Assembly (NCBI GenBank): GCA_027486035.1
Contig: JAIXPX010000011.1
Coordinates: forward strand, 1 to 64,000
DNA: 64,000 nt
Source: Erythrobacteraceae bacterium
GTDB lineage: Bacteria > Pseudomonadota > Alphaproteobacteria > Sphingomonadales > Sphingomonadaceae
Reading direction: 5' to 3'
Part shown: in pieces, positions 8,080 to 15,383 of the stretch
Layout: each line of letters opens with the position of its first letter
Numbering within the stretch: position 1 is the first letter of the stretch
The notes under the pieces: generated by a model
The model's database searches: none
The model's input: the letters and a program-made list of their open reading frames with translations, nothing else
What the model was told of the DNA's origin: nothing
Translations under genes and position numbers: made by a program

Positions 8080-8386
8080 ATGTTTGATCCCAGTATTTGA
8101 TGGTGCACCCCTTCGCTACAAATGGTGCCCTTGTTAAGCAGCGTTGGTCCTAAAGAGCCTGAAAAACTAAACGTTTAATATCAAAAAGATAATAGAAAGA
8201 GAGTTGGTTGGGAGACGCTCTCGCTCCGCCAGACAACCTTCCGCAAGCGTCTAAAACCCCTGTTTTCCTTGATTTTTAGCCATTTTGTGCTAGATATCGT
8301 TCTGCATTTGTTTCGATATTTCCGTATGCGTCAACGACGATTGGGGGCATTTCTGGGGGCATCAAAACGCAGTTTTGGGGGCACAG
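8080..8386. other. AT-rich gene-free segment before the integrase remnant
   Basis: About 300 bases, among the most AT-rich of the window, with no credible gene. CTCCGCCA at 8224-8231 resembles a tRNA 3' end and could be an old attachment remnant. The right end carries three TGGGGGCA copies leading into an integrase-like start codon. Confidence 0.45.
8342..8383 (+). repeat. three direct copies of TGGGGGCA
   Basis: TGGGGGCA occurs at 8342-8349, 8354-8361 and 8376-8383, immediately before an ATG at 8387. Such G-rich direct repeats in front of site-specific recombinase genes may be arm-type integrase sites or control elements; function inferred. Confidence 0.55.
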
Positions 8387-8410
8387 ATGCTAAGCGAGAT
8401 GGCAGTCCGT
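8387..8410 (+). pseudogene. N-terminal stub of a tyrosine-type integrase
   Basis: The codons from the ATG read MLSEMAVR, which I recognise as a common opening of P4-type tyrosine integrases (usually continued as NAKP). The next base triplets no longer match, and within a few bases the sequence becomes a TonB-receptor tail in a different frame. Only eight codons support the call, helped by the upstream G-rich repeats. Confidence 0.45.
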
Positions 8411-8642
8411 CATGGGCGCATTCCTCGACGAGTTCGATTTCTCGATGCGCTATGCGATCACGCCCAATTTCGAGGTCTATTTCGATGCCTCGAACCTGCT
8501 CGACAATCCGGGCCGGCGCTTCTCGGAGCCCGGGAACCTGCTGACCGCGCAAGGCTCGGCGAGCCCTTTCCAGGACAACCTGACGATCGAGTGGGAGCGC
8601 TTCGGGCGGCGCTACACCGGCGGGGTGCGGCTCACCTTCTGA
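8411..8642 (+). pseudogene. TonB-dependent receptor, C-terminal fragment
   Basis: The frame encodes about 76 residues: EFDFSMRYAITPNFEVYFDA, SNLLDNPGRRFSEPGNLLTA and a final RFGRRYTGGVRLTF. The terminal aromatic residue and alternating beta strands identify the last strands of an outer-membrane TonB receptor barrel. The plug and most of the barrel (over 700 residues normally) are missing; the break coincides with the integrase stub at about 8410. It is a truncated remnant and cannot be functional. Confidence 0.8.
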
Positions 8643-8672
8643 TCGGCGCAGGCACGGGCCGGTTTGCAGGCA

Positions 8673-8702
8673 GGGGCAGGGGCTCGCAGGAGCCTCTGCC
8701 CC
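8673..8702. terminator. hairpin between convergent TonB fragment and aquaporin genes
   Basis: 13-bp arms with one mismatch (GGGGCAGGGGCTC / GAGCCTCTGCCCC) around a GCAG loop, placed between two convergent reading frames. It probably serves as the terminator of the ars operon. Confidence 0.6.
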
Positions 8703-8711
8703 TTGCCCGTT

Positions 8712-9380
8712 CTAGCCGGAGGTTGCGGCTTCGGGGGGCGCAAAGATCGCCCGCCCCACGATCAGCGCGGCCAGCGCGCCGCCGAGCTGGGCGAGGATGA
8801 AGGCAGGAACATCGGCCGGGGCGATGCCCGCAAAGCTGTCGGTCAGCGCGCGGGCGAGGGTGATCGCGGGATTGGCGAAGCTGGTCGAGGACGTGAACCA
8901 GCAGGCCGCCACGATATAGAGCGCCACGCTCGCGGGGACGGCTTGCGGCCGGTGGCGGATCGTGCCGAGTATCACGAAGACCAGCCCGAAGGTGGCGATG
9001 AACTCGCCGGTCCACTGCCCGATGCCGGTGCGCGCCTTGCTCGCCAGCTCGAGGACCGGATGGCCGAACATCAGGTGCGCCGCCCACACGCCGGGCAGGC
9101 CGCCCGCGATCTGGCCCGCTACAAGCCGCAGCGCTGTGGCCGAGGTCAGCTCGCCGCGCAGCCGGAACACCAGCGTCACCGCCGGATTGAAGTGCGCGCC
9201 CGAGACAGGCCCGAACATCCCGATCAGCACGAACAATATCGCACCCGTGGCAATCGTGGTGCCCAGCAGGGCCACCGCGACATTCCCGCCGGCAAGCCGT
9301 TCCGCCATGATCCCCGATCCGATGACCGTGCAGAACAGGAAGAAGCTGCCGATCGCCTCGGCCCAGAAGTCGCGGTTCAT
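8712..9380 (-). CDS. MIP-family aquaglyceroporin in arsenic operon (AqpS-like)
   Basis: 222 residues, six membrane helices and both NPA half-helix motifs (HFNPAVTL, residues 63-70; SFANPAITLAR, residues 168-177). The start codon overlaps the arsC stop (ATGA), so it is the last gene of arsR-arsC-aquaporin. In Sinorhizobium meliloti, AqpS replaces the ArsB pump and lets arsenite made by ArsC leave the cell down its gradient; the same job is inferred here because no ArsB or ACR3 gene is present in the cassette. It acts in the inner membrane. Confidence 0.88.
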   Translation of the reverse strand: MNRDFWAEAIGSFFLFCTVIGSGIMAERLAGGNVAVALLGTTIATGAILFVLIGMFGPVSGAHFNPAVTLVFRLRGELTSATALRLVAGQIAGGLPGVWAAHLMFGHPVLELASKARTGIGQWTGEFIATFGLVFVILGTIRHRPQAVPASVALYIVAACWFTSSTSFANPAITLARALTDSFAGIAPADVPAFILAQLGGALAALIVGRAIFAPPEAATSG

Positions 9381-9886
9381 GCCGCACCCTCCATGCCGCC
9401 GATCCCGGTCAGGAAATCCCCGAGGCGGCGCGGCTCCATCGTCTCGAACGAGGCGGCGAGGAAGGCTGTCACGCGGATCGACAGGGCCTGCCATGTTGCC
9501 TCGAATGCCGCATCGACGGCCGCATCATCGCCCTCGACATCGGCGGGATCGGGAAGGCCCCAATGCCCCTTCACGGGCGCCCCCATGAACACGGGACAGG
9601 CTTCTCCGGCAGCATTGCCGCACACGGTGATGGCCGCATCGATGCGGGGGGCCTCGGGGCCGGTGAATTCGTTCCAGCTCTTCGAGCGCAACGCGGCGGT
9701 GTCGATCCCGCGCCGGGCCAGCAGCCGCAGCGCGCCCGGGTGCGGCTCGCCCCGGGGCTTGCTGCCCGCACTGAAGGCGCGCACCCGCCCCTCACCAAGA
9801 TGGTTGAACAAGGCCTCGCCAAGGATCGAGCGGGCGCTATTGCCGGTGCAGAGCACCAGAACGGTGAAAGGGGCATCGGGCATCAT
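9377..9886 (-). CDS. arsC: arsenate reductase of the low-molecular-weight phosphatase type
   Basis: 169 residues with an LMW-PTPase fold. The P-loop CTGNSARS (residues 13-20) supplies nucleophile C13 and R19 (CX5R). A conserved LPDPADVEGD segment (111-120) carries the general-acid Asp, and further Cys residues at about 89 and 97 may form the redox relay. It reduces arsenate to arsenite in the cytoplasm with thioredoxin or glutaredoxin. It overlaps arsR by one base at its start and the aquaporin by four at its end. Confidence 0.88.
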   Translation of the reverse strand: MMPDAPFTVLVLCTGNSARSILGEALFNHLGEGRVRAFSAGSKPRGEPHPGALRLLARRGIDTAALRSKSWNEFTGPEAPRIDAAITVCGNAAGEACPVFMGAPVKGHWGLPDPADVEGDDAAVDAAFEATWQALSIRVTAFLAASFETMEPRRLGDFLTGIGGMEGAA

Positions 9887-10266
9887 CAGTCTCCTCCAGC
9901 CGGTTCGCGCAGGGGATCGAAGGGGGGCTCGCAAGCAAGGCCCGGAATCGGGTCGCCGCACATCTCGGGCACGCCCTGACAGCAATCCTGCATCAGGAAG
10001 GTCATCAGGCGGCGCATCCCCGCAAAGTCGGCGCGGTAATGGATCTGCCGGCTCTCGCGCTCGGACTGCACCAGTCCGGCCCGCTCCAGTGCGGCGAGGT
10101 GGTGCGACATGGTGGAGGGGGGAACACCGCAATGTCCGGCGATGGCCCCCGCGATCATGCCATCGGGTCCGGCTGTGACCAGGGCGCGGAAAACCGCCAG
10201 CCGCGTGGCATGGGCGAGCGCGCCGAGCGCATCGACGGCCCACGGGGCGGTGCTGTCCTGTGGCAT
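9886..10266 (-). CDS. arsR: ArsR-family arsenic-responsive repressor
   Basis: 126 residues with a winged HTH (HATRLAVFRAL, then CGVPPSTMSHHLAALERAGL, HYRADF wing). The usual CxC in the DNA-binding helix is absent; instead Cys residues cluster near the C-terminus (C95, C96, C103, C112), like the Acidithiobacillus ferrooxidans ArsR that binds arsenite with C95, C96 and C102. The ATG at 10266, with AAAGG 9 bases upstream, is preferred over a TTG two codons earlier. It is the first gene of the ars operon and probably autoregulates through the palindromes just upstream. Confidence 0.9.
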   Translation of the reverse strand: MPQDSTAPWAVDALGALAHATRLAVFRALVTAGPDGMIAGAIAGHCGVPPSTMSHHLAALERAGLVQSERESRQIHYRADFAGMRRLMTFLMQDCCQGVPEMCGDPIPGLACEPPFDPLREPAGGD

Positions 10267-10277
10267 GGGCAAGACCT

Positions 10278-10293
10278 TTCGAACATCGTCGAA
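10278..10293. promoter_or_regulatory. arsR: ArsR operator candidate 1
   Basis: TTCGAACATCGTCGAA has inverted arms TTCGA/TCGAA and lies 11 bases upstream of the arsR ATG. It overlaps a possible minus-strand -10 (TATTTC) that sits 16 bases from a TTGACC -35. Confidence 0.6.
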
Positions 10294-10325
10294 ATATCGG
10301 CTTGACGCCGCGGGTCAACCCATAA

Positions 10326-10341
10326 TTCGAGAATCCTCGAA
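10326..10341. promoter_or_regulatory. arsR: ArsR operator candidate 2
   Basis: TTCGAGAATCCTCGAA is a perfect 6-bp inverted repeat with a 4-base spacer and the same TTCGA half-sites as the site at 10278. It lies 33 bases further upstream, between arsR and the end of the glycosyltransferase gene. Confidence 0.55.
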
Positions 10342-10353
10342 ACGATCCTGCGG

Positions 10354-11502
10354 CTATGGCGCCGCTTGCCGGGGGGGCTCCAGAGCGCCGGCGTTCCAGA
10401 CCGCCTCCGTGGCGATCCCGCAGGCCGATGCCACAGTCCCCAGCGGCACGAGGCCGGCGAGGAACTGTCCGGTGGCCTCCTCCCACGAAAAGCCGGCGGC
10501 GTGGGCGACGCAATCGGCGCTCTCGCAATAGCGCGCGGCGTCGATGGCGCGGGCGAGATCCTCGGCCATGGCGCCGACGCGCTCGGTGAGGATGTCCCTC
10601 GGCCCTGCCACCGGGAAGGCGGCGACCGGCGTGCCGCAGGCGAGGGCCTCGATCATGACCAGCCCGAAGGTATCGGTGCGGCTGGGGAAGACAAAGACGT
10701 CCGCGCCGGCATAGCACCCGGCGAGCTCTGCCCCGGTTTTCTTGCCGAGGAACAGGGCCTCGGGAAACCGCGCCTCCAGCCCCGCGCGGGCCGGGCCGTC
10801 GCCGACCACCACCTTGGTGCCGGGATAGGGACAGGCGAGGAAGGCCTCGATGTTCTTCTCGATCGCGACGCGCCCGACATAGAGCAGGATCGGCCCCTCG
10901 AGACCGGCATATTCGGGCGGCGGCGGAGCCTGCGGCGAGAAGCAGGCCAGATCGACCCCGCGGCTCCAGTGGGCGAGGCGGGTGAGGCCCTGTTCGCGCA
11001 GCTCGGCGCGGATCGTCTCGGTGGCGACCATGATCGCCTCTGCCGGGCCGTGGAACCAGCGGATATAGGGCCAGAACAGGCGGGCGGGCAGCCCGGTGCG
11101 GCGCGCGAGGTAATCGGGAAATTGCGTGTGGTAGGCGGTGGTGAAGGGCACGCCCCGCTTCAGACAATAGGCCCTTGCGGCAAGGCCGAGCGGGCCCTCC
11201 GTGGCGATGTGCACCGCCTCGGGCGCGATGCGGGCAAGGCGGCGGCCAACCGCGCCGGGGGCGGTGAGGGCGAGCCGGATCTCGGGATAGGTCGGCGCGG
11301 GCAACGTGATGTAGTCTTCCGGCGAGACCACCGTGACATGGTGCCCCCAGCTGCGCAGCATCTCGCAGGTCGTCGCCAGTGTGCGCACCACGCCATTGAC
11401 CTGCGGGTGCCATGCGTCGGTGACGATCGCGATGGCGGCGGGGCCGAAAGCGACCGGGCGGGCCGCCCCGGTATCGAGCGCGATCGAGCCGAGCCGGTTC
11501 AC
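10354..11502 (-). CDS. agt: GT4 glycosyltransferase, probable Agt-type glycolipid synthase
   Basis: 382 residues with a GT-B fold. The N-terminal Rossmann domain starts AIAIVTDAWHPQVNGVVRTL and continues with APTYPEIRL and HIATEGPLGLAARAYCL. The C-terminal domain carries LYVGRVAIEKNIE and the donor-site SRTDTFGLVMIEALACGTPV. This matches the GT4 glycosyltransferases called Agt that make mono- or diglycosyl diacylglycerol in phosphate-starved alphaproteobacteria. The GTG start overlaps the stop of the upstream phosphoesterase gene (GTGA), the same gene order as plcP-agt. Alternative: a generic GDP-mannose-type transferase; the pairing favours Agt. Confidence 0.75.
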   Translation of the reverse strand: MNRLGSIALDTGAARPVAFGPAAIAIVTDAWHPQVNGVVRTLATTCEMLRSWGHHVTVVSPEDYITLPAPTYPEIRLALTAPGAVGRRLARIAPEAVHIATEGPLGLAARAYCLKRGVPFTTAYHTQFPDYLARRTGLPARLFWPYIRWFHGPAEAIMVATETIRAELREQGLTRLAHWSRGVDLACFSPQAPPPPEYAGLEGPILLYVGRVAIEKNIEAFLACPYPGTKVVVGDGPARAGLEARFPEALFLGKKTGAELAGCYAGADVFVFPSRTDTFGLVMIEALACGTPVAAFPVAGPRDILTERVGAMAEDLARAIDAARYCESADCVAHAAGFSWEEATGQFLAGLVPLGTVASACGIATEAVWNAGALEPPRQAAP

Positions 11503-12440
11503 GCTGCCTCGCGCGCGGCTTCGGCATTGCCGGCAGCGCTTTCCTCGGCGCGCCGCCGCTTCATCTCCTCGGGCCAGTGGAGGATCTCCATCCGCCCGTC
11601 GTGATGTTCGACCAGGGCATTGCAGCCTTCGACCCAGTCGCCGTCGTTCCAGTATTCGACCGGCCTGCCGTGGTGCTCGAACATCCGGAACTCGGCGGTG
11701 TGGATGTGACCGCACACCACCCCGTCGACCCCGCGCTCGCCGGCGGCGCGGGCGACGACTTCCTCGTACTTGCCGATGAACTCGACGGCGTTCTTGACCT
11801 TGTGCTTGGCCGCCTTGGAGAGCGACCAGTAGGGCTTGCCAAGCCAGCCGCGCACGCGGTTCACGACGAGGTTGAGCTTCATCATCAGGTGGTAGGCACT
11901 GTCGCCGACGAAGGCGAGCCAGCGGTGCGAGAGCATCACCGCGTCGAATTCATCGCCATGCAGCACCATCAACCGGCGGCCATCGGCGGTGTCATGGAAG
12001 GCGGCGCGGCGGATCTCGATGCCGCCGAAGTTCATGCCGGTGAACTGGCGGAACATCTCGTCGTGATTGCCCGGGATATAGATCACCCGCGTGCCGCGCC
12101 GCGCGCGCTTCATGATGCGCCAGACGATGTCGTTGTGCGCTGCGGGCCAGTAGAACTTCTTCTTCAGCCGCCAGCCGTCGATGATGTCGCCGACGAGATA
12201 CATGGTCTCGCTGTCGACATTGTCGAGGAAGTCGATCAGCAGATCGGCATTGCAGCCGCGCGTGCCGAGGTGGACGTCGCTGATCCAGACCGTGCGGTAG
12301 CGGCGGCGGGGGTTTGCCCCGGGCTCGGGCCCCTCGGGTTCGGCGCCCCCGGAATCGCTCATGCGCAGCGGGTGGAGGGGGAAGCTCGCGATATTGTCGG
12401 CGGGAAGATCGCAGAGGTCGCTCAGTTCGGCACTGGTCAT
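11499..12440 (-). CDS. plcP: calcineurin-like phosphoesterase, probable PlcP phospholipase C
   Basis: 313 residues, usually labelled UDP-2,3-diacylglucosamine diphosphatase. Metal-site motifs appear in order: SDVHLGTRGCNADLLIDF (54-71), GDIIDGWRLKKKFYWP (84-99), GNHDE (124-128), HGDEFD (161-166) and a late GHIHTAEF. The block after GDIIDGW and the WSLSKAAKHKVKNAVEFIGK segment match PlcP of Sinorhizobium rather than LpxH, which is about 240 residues. PlcP releases phosphocholine or phosphoethanolamine headgroups to leave diacylglycerol. GAAGGG lies about 10 bases before the chosen ATG; an internal Met27 has no such site. A PhoB-like half-site lies 40 bases upstream. Confidence 0.75.
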   Translation of the reverse strand: MTSAELSDLCDLPADNIASFPLHPLRMSDSGGAEPEGPEPGANPRRRYRTVWISDVHLGTRGCNADLLIDFLDNVDSETMYLVGDIIDGWRLKKKFYWPAAHNDIVWRIMKRARRGTRVIYIPGNHDEMFRQFTGMNFGGIEIRRAAFHDTADGRRLMVLHGDEFDAVMLSHRWLAFVGDSAYHLMMKLNLVVNRVRGWLGKPYWSLSKAAKHKVKNAVEFIGKYEEVVARAAGERGVDGVVCGHIHTAEFRMFEHHGRPVEYWNDGDWVEGCNALVEHHDGRMEILHWPEEMKRRRAEESAAGNAEAAREAA

Positions 12441-12480
12441 CGTTCGGCCCTTCGCGTGTGGTGTCGCGGCAGGACCGGTT

Positions 12481-12487
12481 ATGACAG
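12481..12487 (-). promoter_or_regulatory. PhoB half-site candidate upstream of plcP
   Basis: CTGTCAT on the minus strand equals one half of the Pho box (two CTGTCAT repeats 11 bases apart). The upstream half position holds GTAACAA, matching only 3 of 7. It is weak alone and is noted because plcP-agt is a phosphate-starvation operon elsewhere. Confidence 0.3.
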
Positions 12488-12844
12488 CGGATTGTTACAC
12501 GCACCGCGCAGAGCCGTGACGGTTCGGAGACAGAATGCCGCATCGCCCTGCGGTGCTCGCCCGCCCCCGGCCCGCGCATCCGCGTCAGGCGGCGACCCGG
12601 TCGTCGGGATCGGCGTCGTCAGCCGCCGTCCGTCGCGGTGGAGGAAGGTCTTCTCGTAAGGCTGCATCGCGCCGGGCGTCGTGGTCGTCTTCCTCGTGAC
12701 GTGAATATGTGTGCGGCACGACATACCCGTTCGAGGTTACTCTAAAAGGTTATCCACATTGGTCCTATTCGTCGGACATTCGGCCTGTCGCATTTTCTGC
12801 AACCTTCTGGCCGCGCTTTGCGTGTCGGGAGCGTCAGAATAAAG

Positions 12845-12863
12845 ATTGACAATCATTCTCAAT
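12845..12863. promoter_or_regulatory. Fur box
   Basis: ATTGACAATCATTCTCAAT is a 19-bp near-perfect palindrome (8 of 9 base pairs) resembling the classic GATAATGATAATCATTATC operator. It lies 44 bases upstream of the receptor start and overlaps a possible -35 TTGACA. Confidence 0.75.
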
Positions 12864-12907
12864 AGCAAGAAATGGCGCGCGCGATTCATTCCGAGACCGG
12901 AGCTTCC

Positions 12908-15139
12908 ATGTCCCTTTGCCCGCTGCCTTTGCGTCCTCTTGCCGCCCTTCTGCTCGCCGGTGTCGCTGCCCCTGCGCTGGCTGCCGGCGATGCGGGGGCG
13001 GGCGGCGCAGAGAATGATCCGGCGCAGGCATCCGGTACCCTTACCGCGACGGCGGGCAATCAGGCGACCTCGATCATCGTCACGGCGCGCCGCGATGGCG
13101 ACCGCCTGCCGGACCAGTCGGGGACGCTGATCTTCGCCGGCAAGCTCGGCGATATCGCGGTGCTTTCGGACATCGCGCCGGTGCCCTCGCGCAACCTGCG
13201 CGTCGCGCTGGCCGACATTCCGGGCCTGCTGGTCTCCGAAGTCTCGAACGGCTCGTGGGCCTCGCTGTCCTATCGCGGGCTGGGCGAGCCGCATGAAAGC
13301 TGGAACATCCTGACGTTGCAGGATGCGGTTCCGGCCGTGCCCGACATGTATTCCTATCCGGCGGCCTATTTCATCCCGCCGCTGGAGCTGGTCGAGCGGG
13401 TCGAGTTCATCCGCGGCGCATCGGGCCTGCTCTACGGCCCGCAGCCGGGCGGGGCGATCAACTACGTGATGCGCGGCCCCCGGCGCGAGGCGGGTGCCGA
13501 AGGCCAGGCGCGCGTGACGCTGGGAAGCTGGGATGCGCGGCAGGGGCTGGCCAATGTCGCGGTCTCGGACGGGCGCCTCGCCGCCGACGGCTTTGTCCAA
13601 TATGCCGAGGGTGACGGCCCGCGCCGGGTGAACAGCGACCACGAACAGACCACAGCGCGCCTGCGCGGCCACTATCTTGGCGAGACGGTGAACGTCACCC
13701 TTGCGCTCGACTACTATCAGGGCCGCTTCGGCGAGCCCGGCGGCCTTACCCGTGCCCGCATGGAGGCCGACCGCCGCGACGGCTCCACCCCGCGCGACCG
13801 CGCCCGGCTGGAGCGTTTCGCCCCCACGCTGGCGCTCGACTGGCAGGTGGCCGACAGCACCCAGATCACCGCACGCGCCTTCTACAGCCGCTTCGAGCGC
13901 GAAAGCTGGCGTCAGGCGGGCGGCAGTTTCGGGCAGGTGACGCCGGACGCCAATGTGCTGGTGCGCCAGCTGCAGGTGTTCGACACGGCCGGCATCGACC
14001 TGCGCGCGCGGCATGATTTCGGCAGCACCGGCCAGCACACGCTCACCCTCGGCGTGCTCGGCCACAGCTCGGACGCGCCGGTGTTGGTCGACAAGGGCGC
14101 GAGCAATGCCGACTTCGGCGGCACTGCGGGCGCGCTGGCCCGCGTGCAGCGCAGCGGCGATACTGCGGCGGTCTTCGGTGAGATCAAGCTGGGCCTCGGC
14201 GACGTGCAGATCGTCCCCGGCTTCCGCGTCGAGCGCCTGCGCCAGAAGGTGGTCGAAACGCTCGACCTGGCGCTCGGCAGCGCCACGGGCGGAGCACCGG
14301 GCGGGGCCAATGGCCCGCTCGGCAACCGCGAGAATGTCACCACCGTGCCGCTCTACGGGATCGGTGTGACCTGGGACGCGGCCGATGACCTGCGCTTGGT
14401 TGCCAATGCCAGCCGCGGGTTCAAGCCGCTGCTCTACAATGACGGCGTGACCTTCCAGGCCGGGATCGATGCGGCCGGCACCTTCGAGGCCTCCTATGCC
14501 TTCACCGTCGAGGCCGGGCTTCAGGCCGAGCCGGCGCCGCCGGTGCGGATCGATGCCAGCGTCTTCCGCGTCGAATTCGAGGATCAGGTCGGCTTCCTCG
14601 CCGGTCCGCTCCCGGCCTCGCCGCCCTTCGGCGCGGTGGGCGCGGGCGGGGCGCGCCGCCAGAACGTCGGCACGATGCGCAACCAGGGCGTGGATCTTGC
14701 GCTGCGGCTCGATCTGGTCGGCCCGGAGGGCTTTGCCAGGGGCGAGGATACGCTGCGCCTGTCGACCAATCTCCAGCTGCTCGATGCCGATTTCACCGAT
14801 GGGGTCGCGGCCGGCTTCACGCCGCAATATGCCCCCGGCCATCTGCTGCGTTCGACCCTGGCGTGGATCGGCCGCGACGGCGCGCGGGCAGCGCTGATCT
14901 TCACCTCGGTCGGTGACCAGCAGGGTGCCGACAACAATGTCGCAGACTTCGCCTTGCCCGGTTACGAGGTGCTCGACGCATCTTTCGAATGGCCGGTGGC
15001 AGGCGGTTTCACGATCGGGGCGGGGATCAACAACCTGCTTGATGAACGCTATGCCGGGCGCGTGCGGCCGGGCGGCGGCGGCGGTTTCGATCCGGGGGCG
15101 CCGCGCAATGTTTTCGTCTCGATCGGGTGGCGCGGCTGA
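12908..15139 (+). CDS. TonB-dependent siderophore receptor (FecA-like)
   Basis: 743 residues. A signal peptide (PLPLRPLAALLLAGVAAPAL, AA cleavage) is followed by a TonB box-like ATSIIVTARRDGD. The plug domain has LRVALADIPGLLVSEVS, SYRGLGEPHESWNILTLQD and the plug end FIRGASGLLYGPQPGGAINY. A 22-strand barrel follows, ending NNLLDERYAGRVRPGGGG and the terminal FVSIGWRG. The Fur box upstream and the FecA-type plug suggest a ferric-siderophore or ferric-citrate substrate. GGAG lies 7 bases before the ATG at 12908; the frame's earlier ATG lacks a signal peptide start. No TonB, ABC or sigma/anti-sigma genes are adjacent. Confidence 0.92.
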   Translation: MSLCPLPLRPLAALLLAGVAAPALAAGDAGAGGAENDPAQASGTLTATAGNQATSIIVTARRDGDRLPDQSGTLIFAGKLGDIAVLSDIAPVPSRNLRVALADIPGLLVSEVSNGSWASLSYRGLGEPHESWNILTLQDAVPAVPDMYSYPAAYFIPPLELVERVEFIRGASGLLYGPQPGGAINYVMRGPRREAGAEGQARVTLGSWDARQGLANVAVSDGRLAADGFVQYAEGDGPRRVNSDHEQTTARLRGHYLGETVNVTLALDYYQGRFGEPGGLTRARMEADRRDGSTPRDRARLERFAPTLALDWQVADSTQITARAFYSRFERESWRQAGGSFGQVTPDANVLVRQLQVFDTAGIDLRARHDFGSTGQHTLTLGVLGHSSDAPVLVDKGASNADFGGTAGALARVQRSGDTAAVFGEIKLGLGDVQIVPGFRVERLRQKVVETLDLALGSATGGAPGGANGPLGNRENVTTVPLYGIGVTWDAADDLRLVANASRGFKPLLYNDGVTFQAGIDAAGTFEASYAFTVEAGLQAEPAPPVRIDASVFRVEFEDQVGFLAGPLPASPPFGAVGAGGARRQNVGTMRNQGVDLALRLDLVGPEGFARGEDTLRLSTNLQLLDADFTDGVAAGFTPQYAPGHLLRSTLAWIGRDGARAALIFTSVGDQQGADNNVADFALPGYEVLDASFEWPVAGGFTIGAGINNLLDERYAGRVRPGGGGGFDPGAPRNVFVSIGWRG

Positions 15140-15299
15140 GGCCTTTCCTACAGCGGCAGGGCTGCGATAGGTCTGGCGGGCAGGCAGATCGGGTGAAAAC
15201 CGGCCTGCTTGTGCGCAATCCTTGCCGTTTTTGTGAAAAATGGTCTGATTTCAATGAATTAGACTGGAATGGCACGCCTTTCAGGCCCCACCCAGGCCG

Positions 15300-15356
15300 T
15301 TCCAGACCCCGGTTAGACCCCGGTTAGACCCCCCTTTGGCCTGCGCCAGACCCGCC
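15300..15356 (+). repeat. intergenic CAGACCC-type repeat cluster (copy 1)
   Basis: Within 60 bases after the receptor gene, CCAGACCCCGG, TTAGACCCCGG, TTAGACCCCCC and CCAGACCCGCC occur in tandem. The same short word clusters again at 27425-27443 and (reverse strand) at 33587-33651, each time between genes. Confidence 0.55.
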
Positions 15357-15383
15357 TTGGCCCCGCCTTGCGGGCGCCTTGCG

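Larger units (their letters stand above)
12441..12907. other. divergent intergenic region between plcP and TonB receptor
   Basis: 467 bases. On the minus strand a 62-81 residue open frame (12479-12724, containing MQPYEKTFLHRDGRRLTTPI) lies just upstream of plcP but lacks a clear ribosome site, and I cannot support it as a gene. A CTGTCAT element (12481-12487) and a Fur box (12845-12863) are the notable signals. A single consensus DnaA box TTATCCACA occurs at 12750-12758. Confidence 0.4.

Noticed and set aside
12750..12758. Consensus DnaA box TTATCCACA
   Set aside because: Only a single box, with one or two expected by chance in a window of this size; not an origin.
12737..14842. 701-residue open frame on the minus strand
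   Set aside because: Antisense to the TonB receptor gene; Arg/Ala/Gly-rich with no family pattern, arising from GC-rich codon bias.
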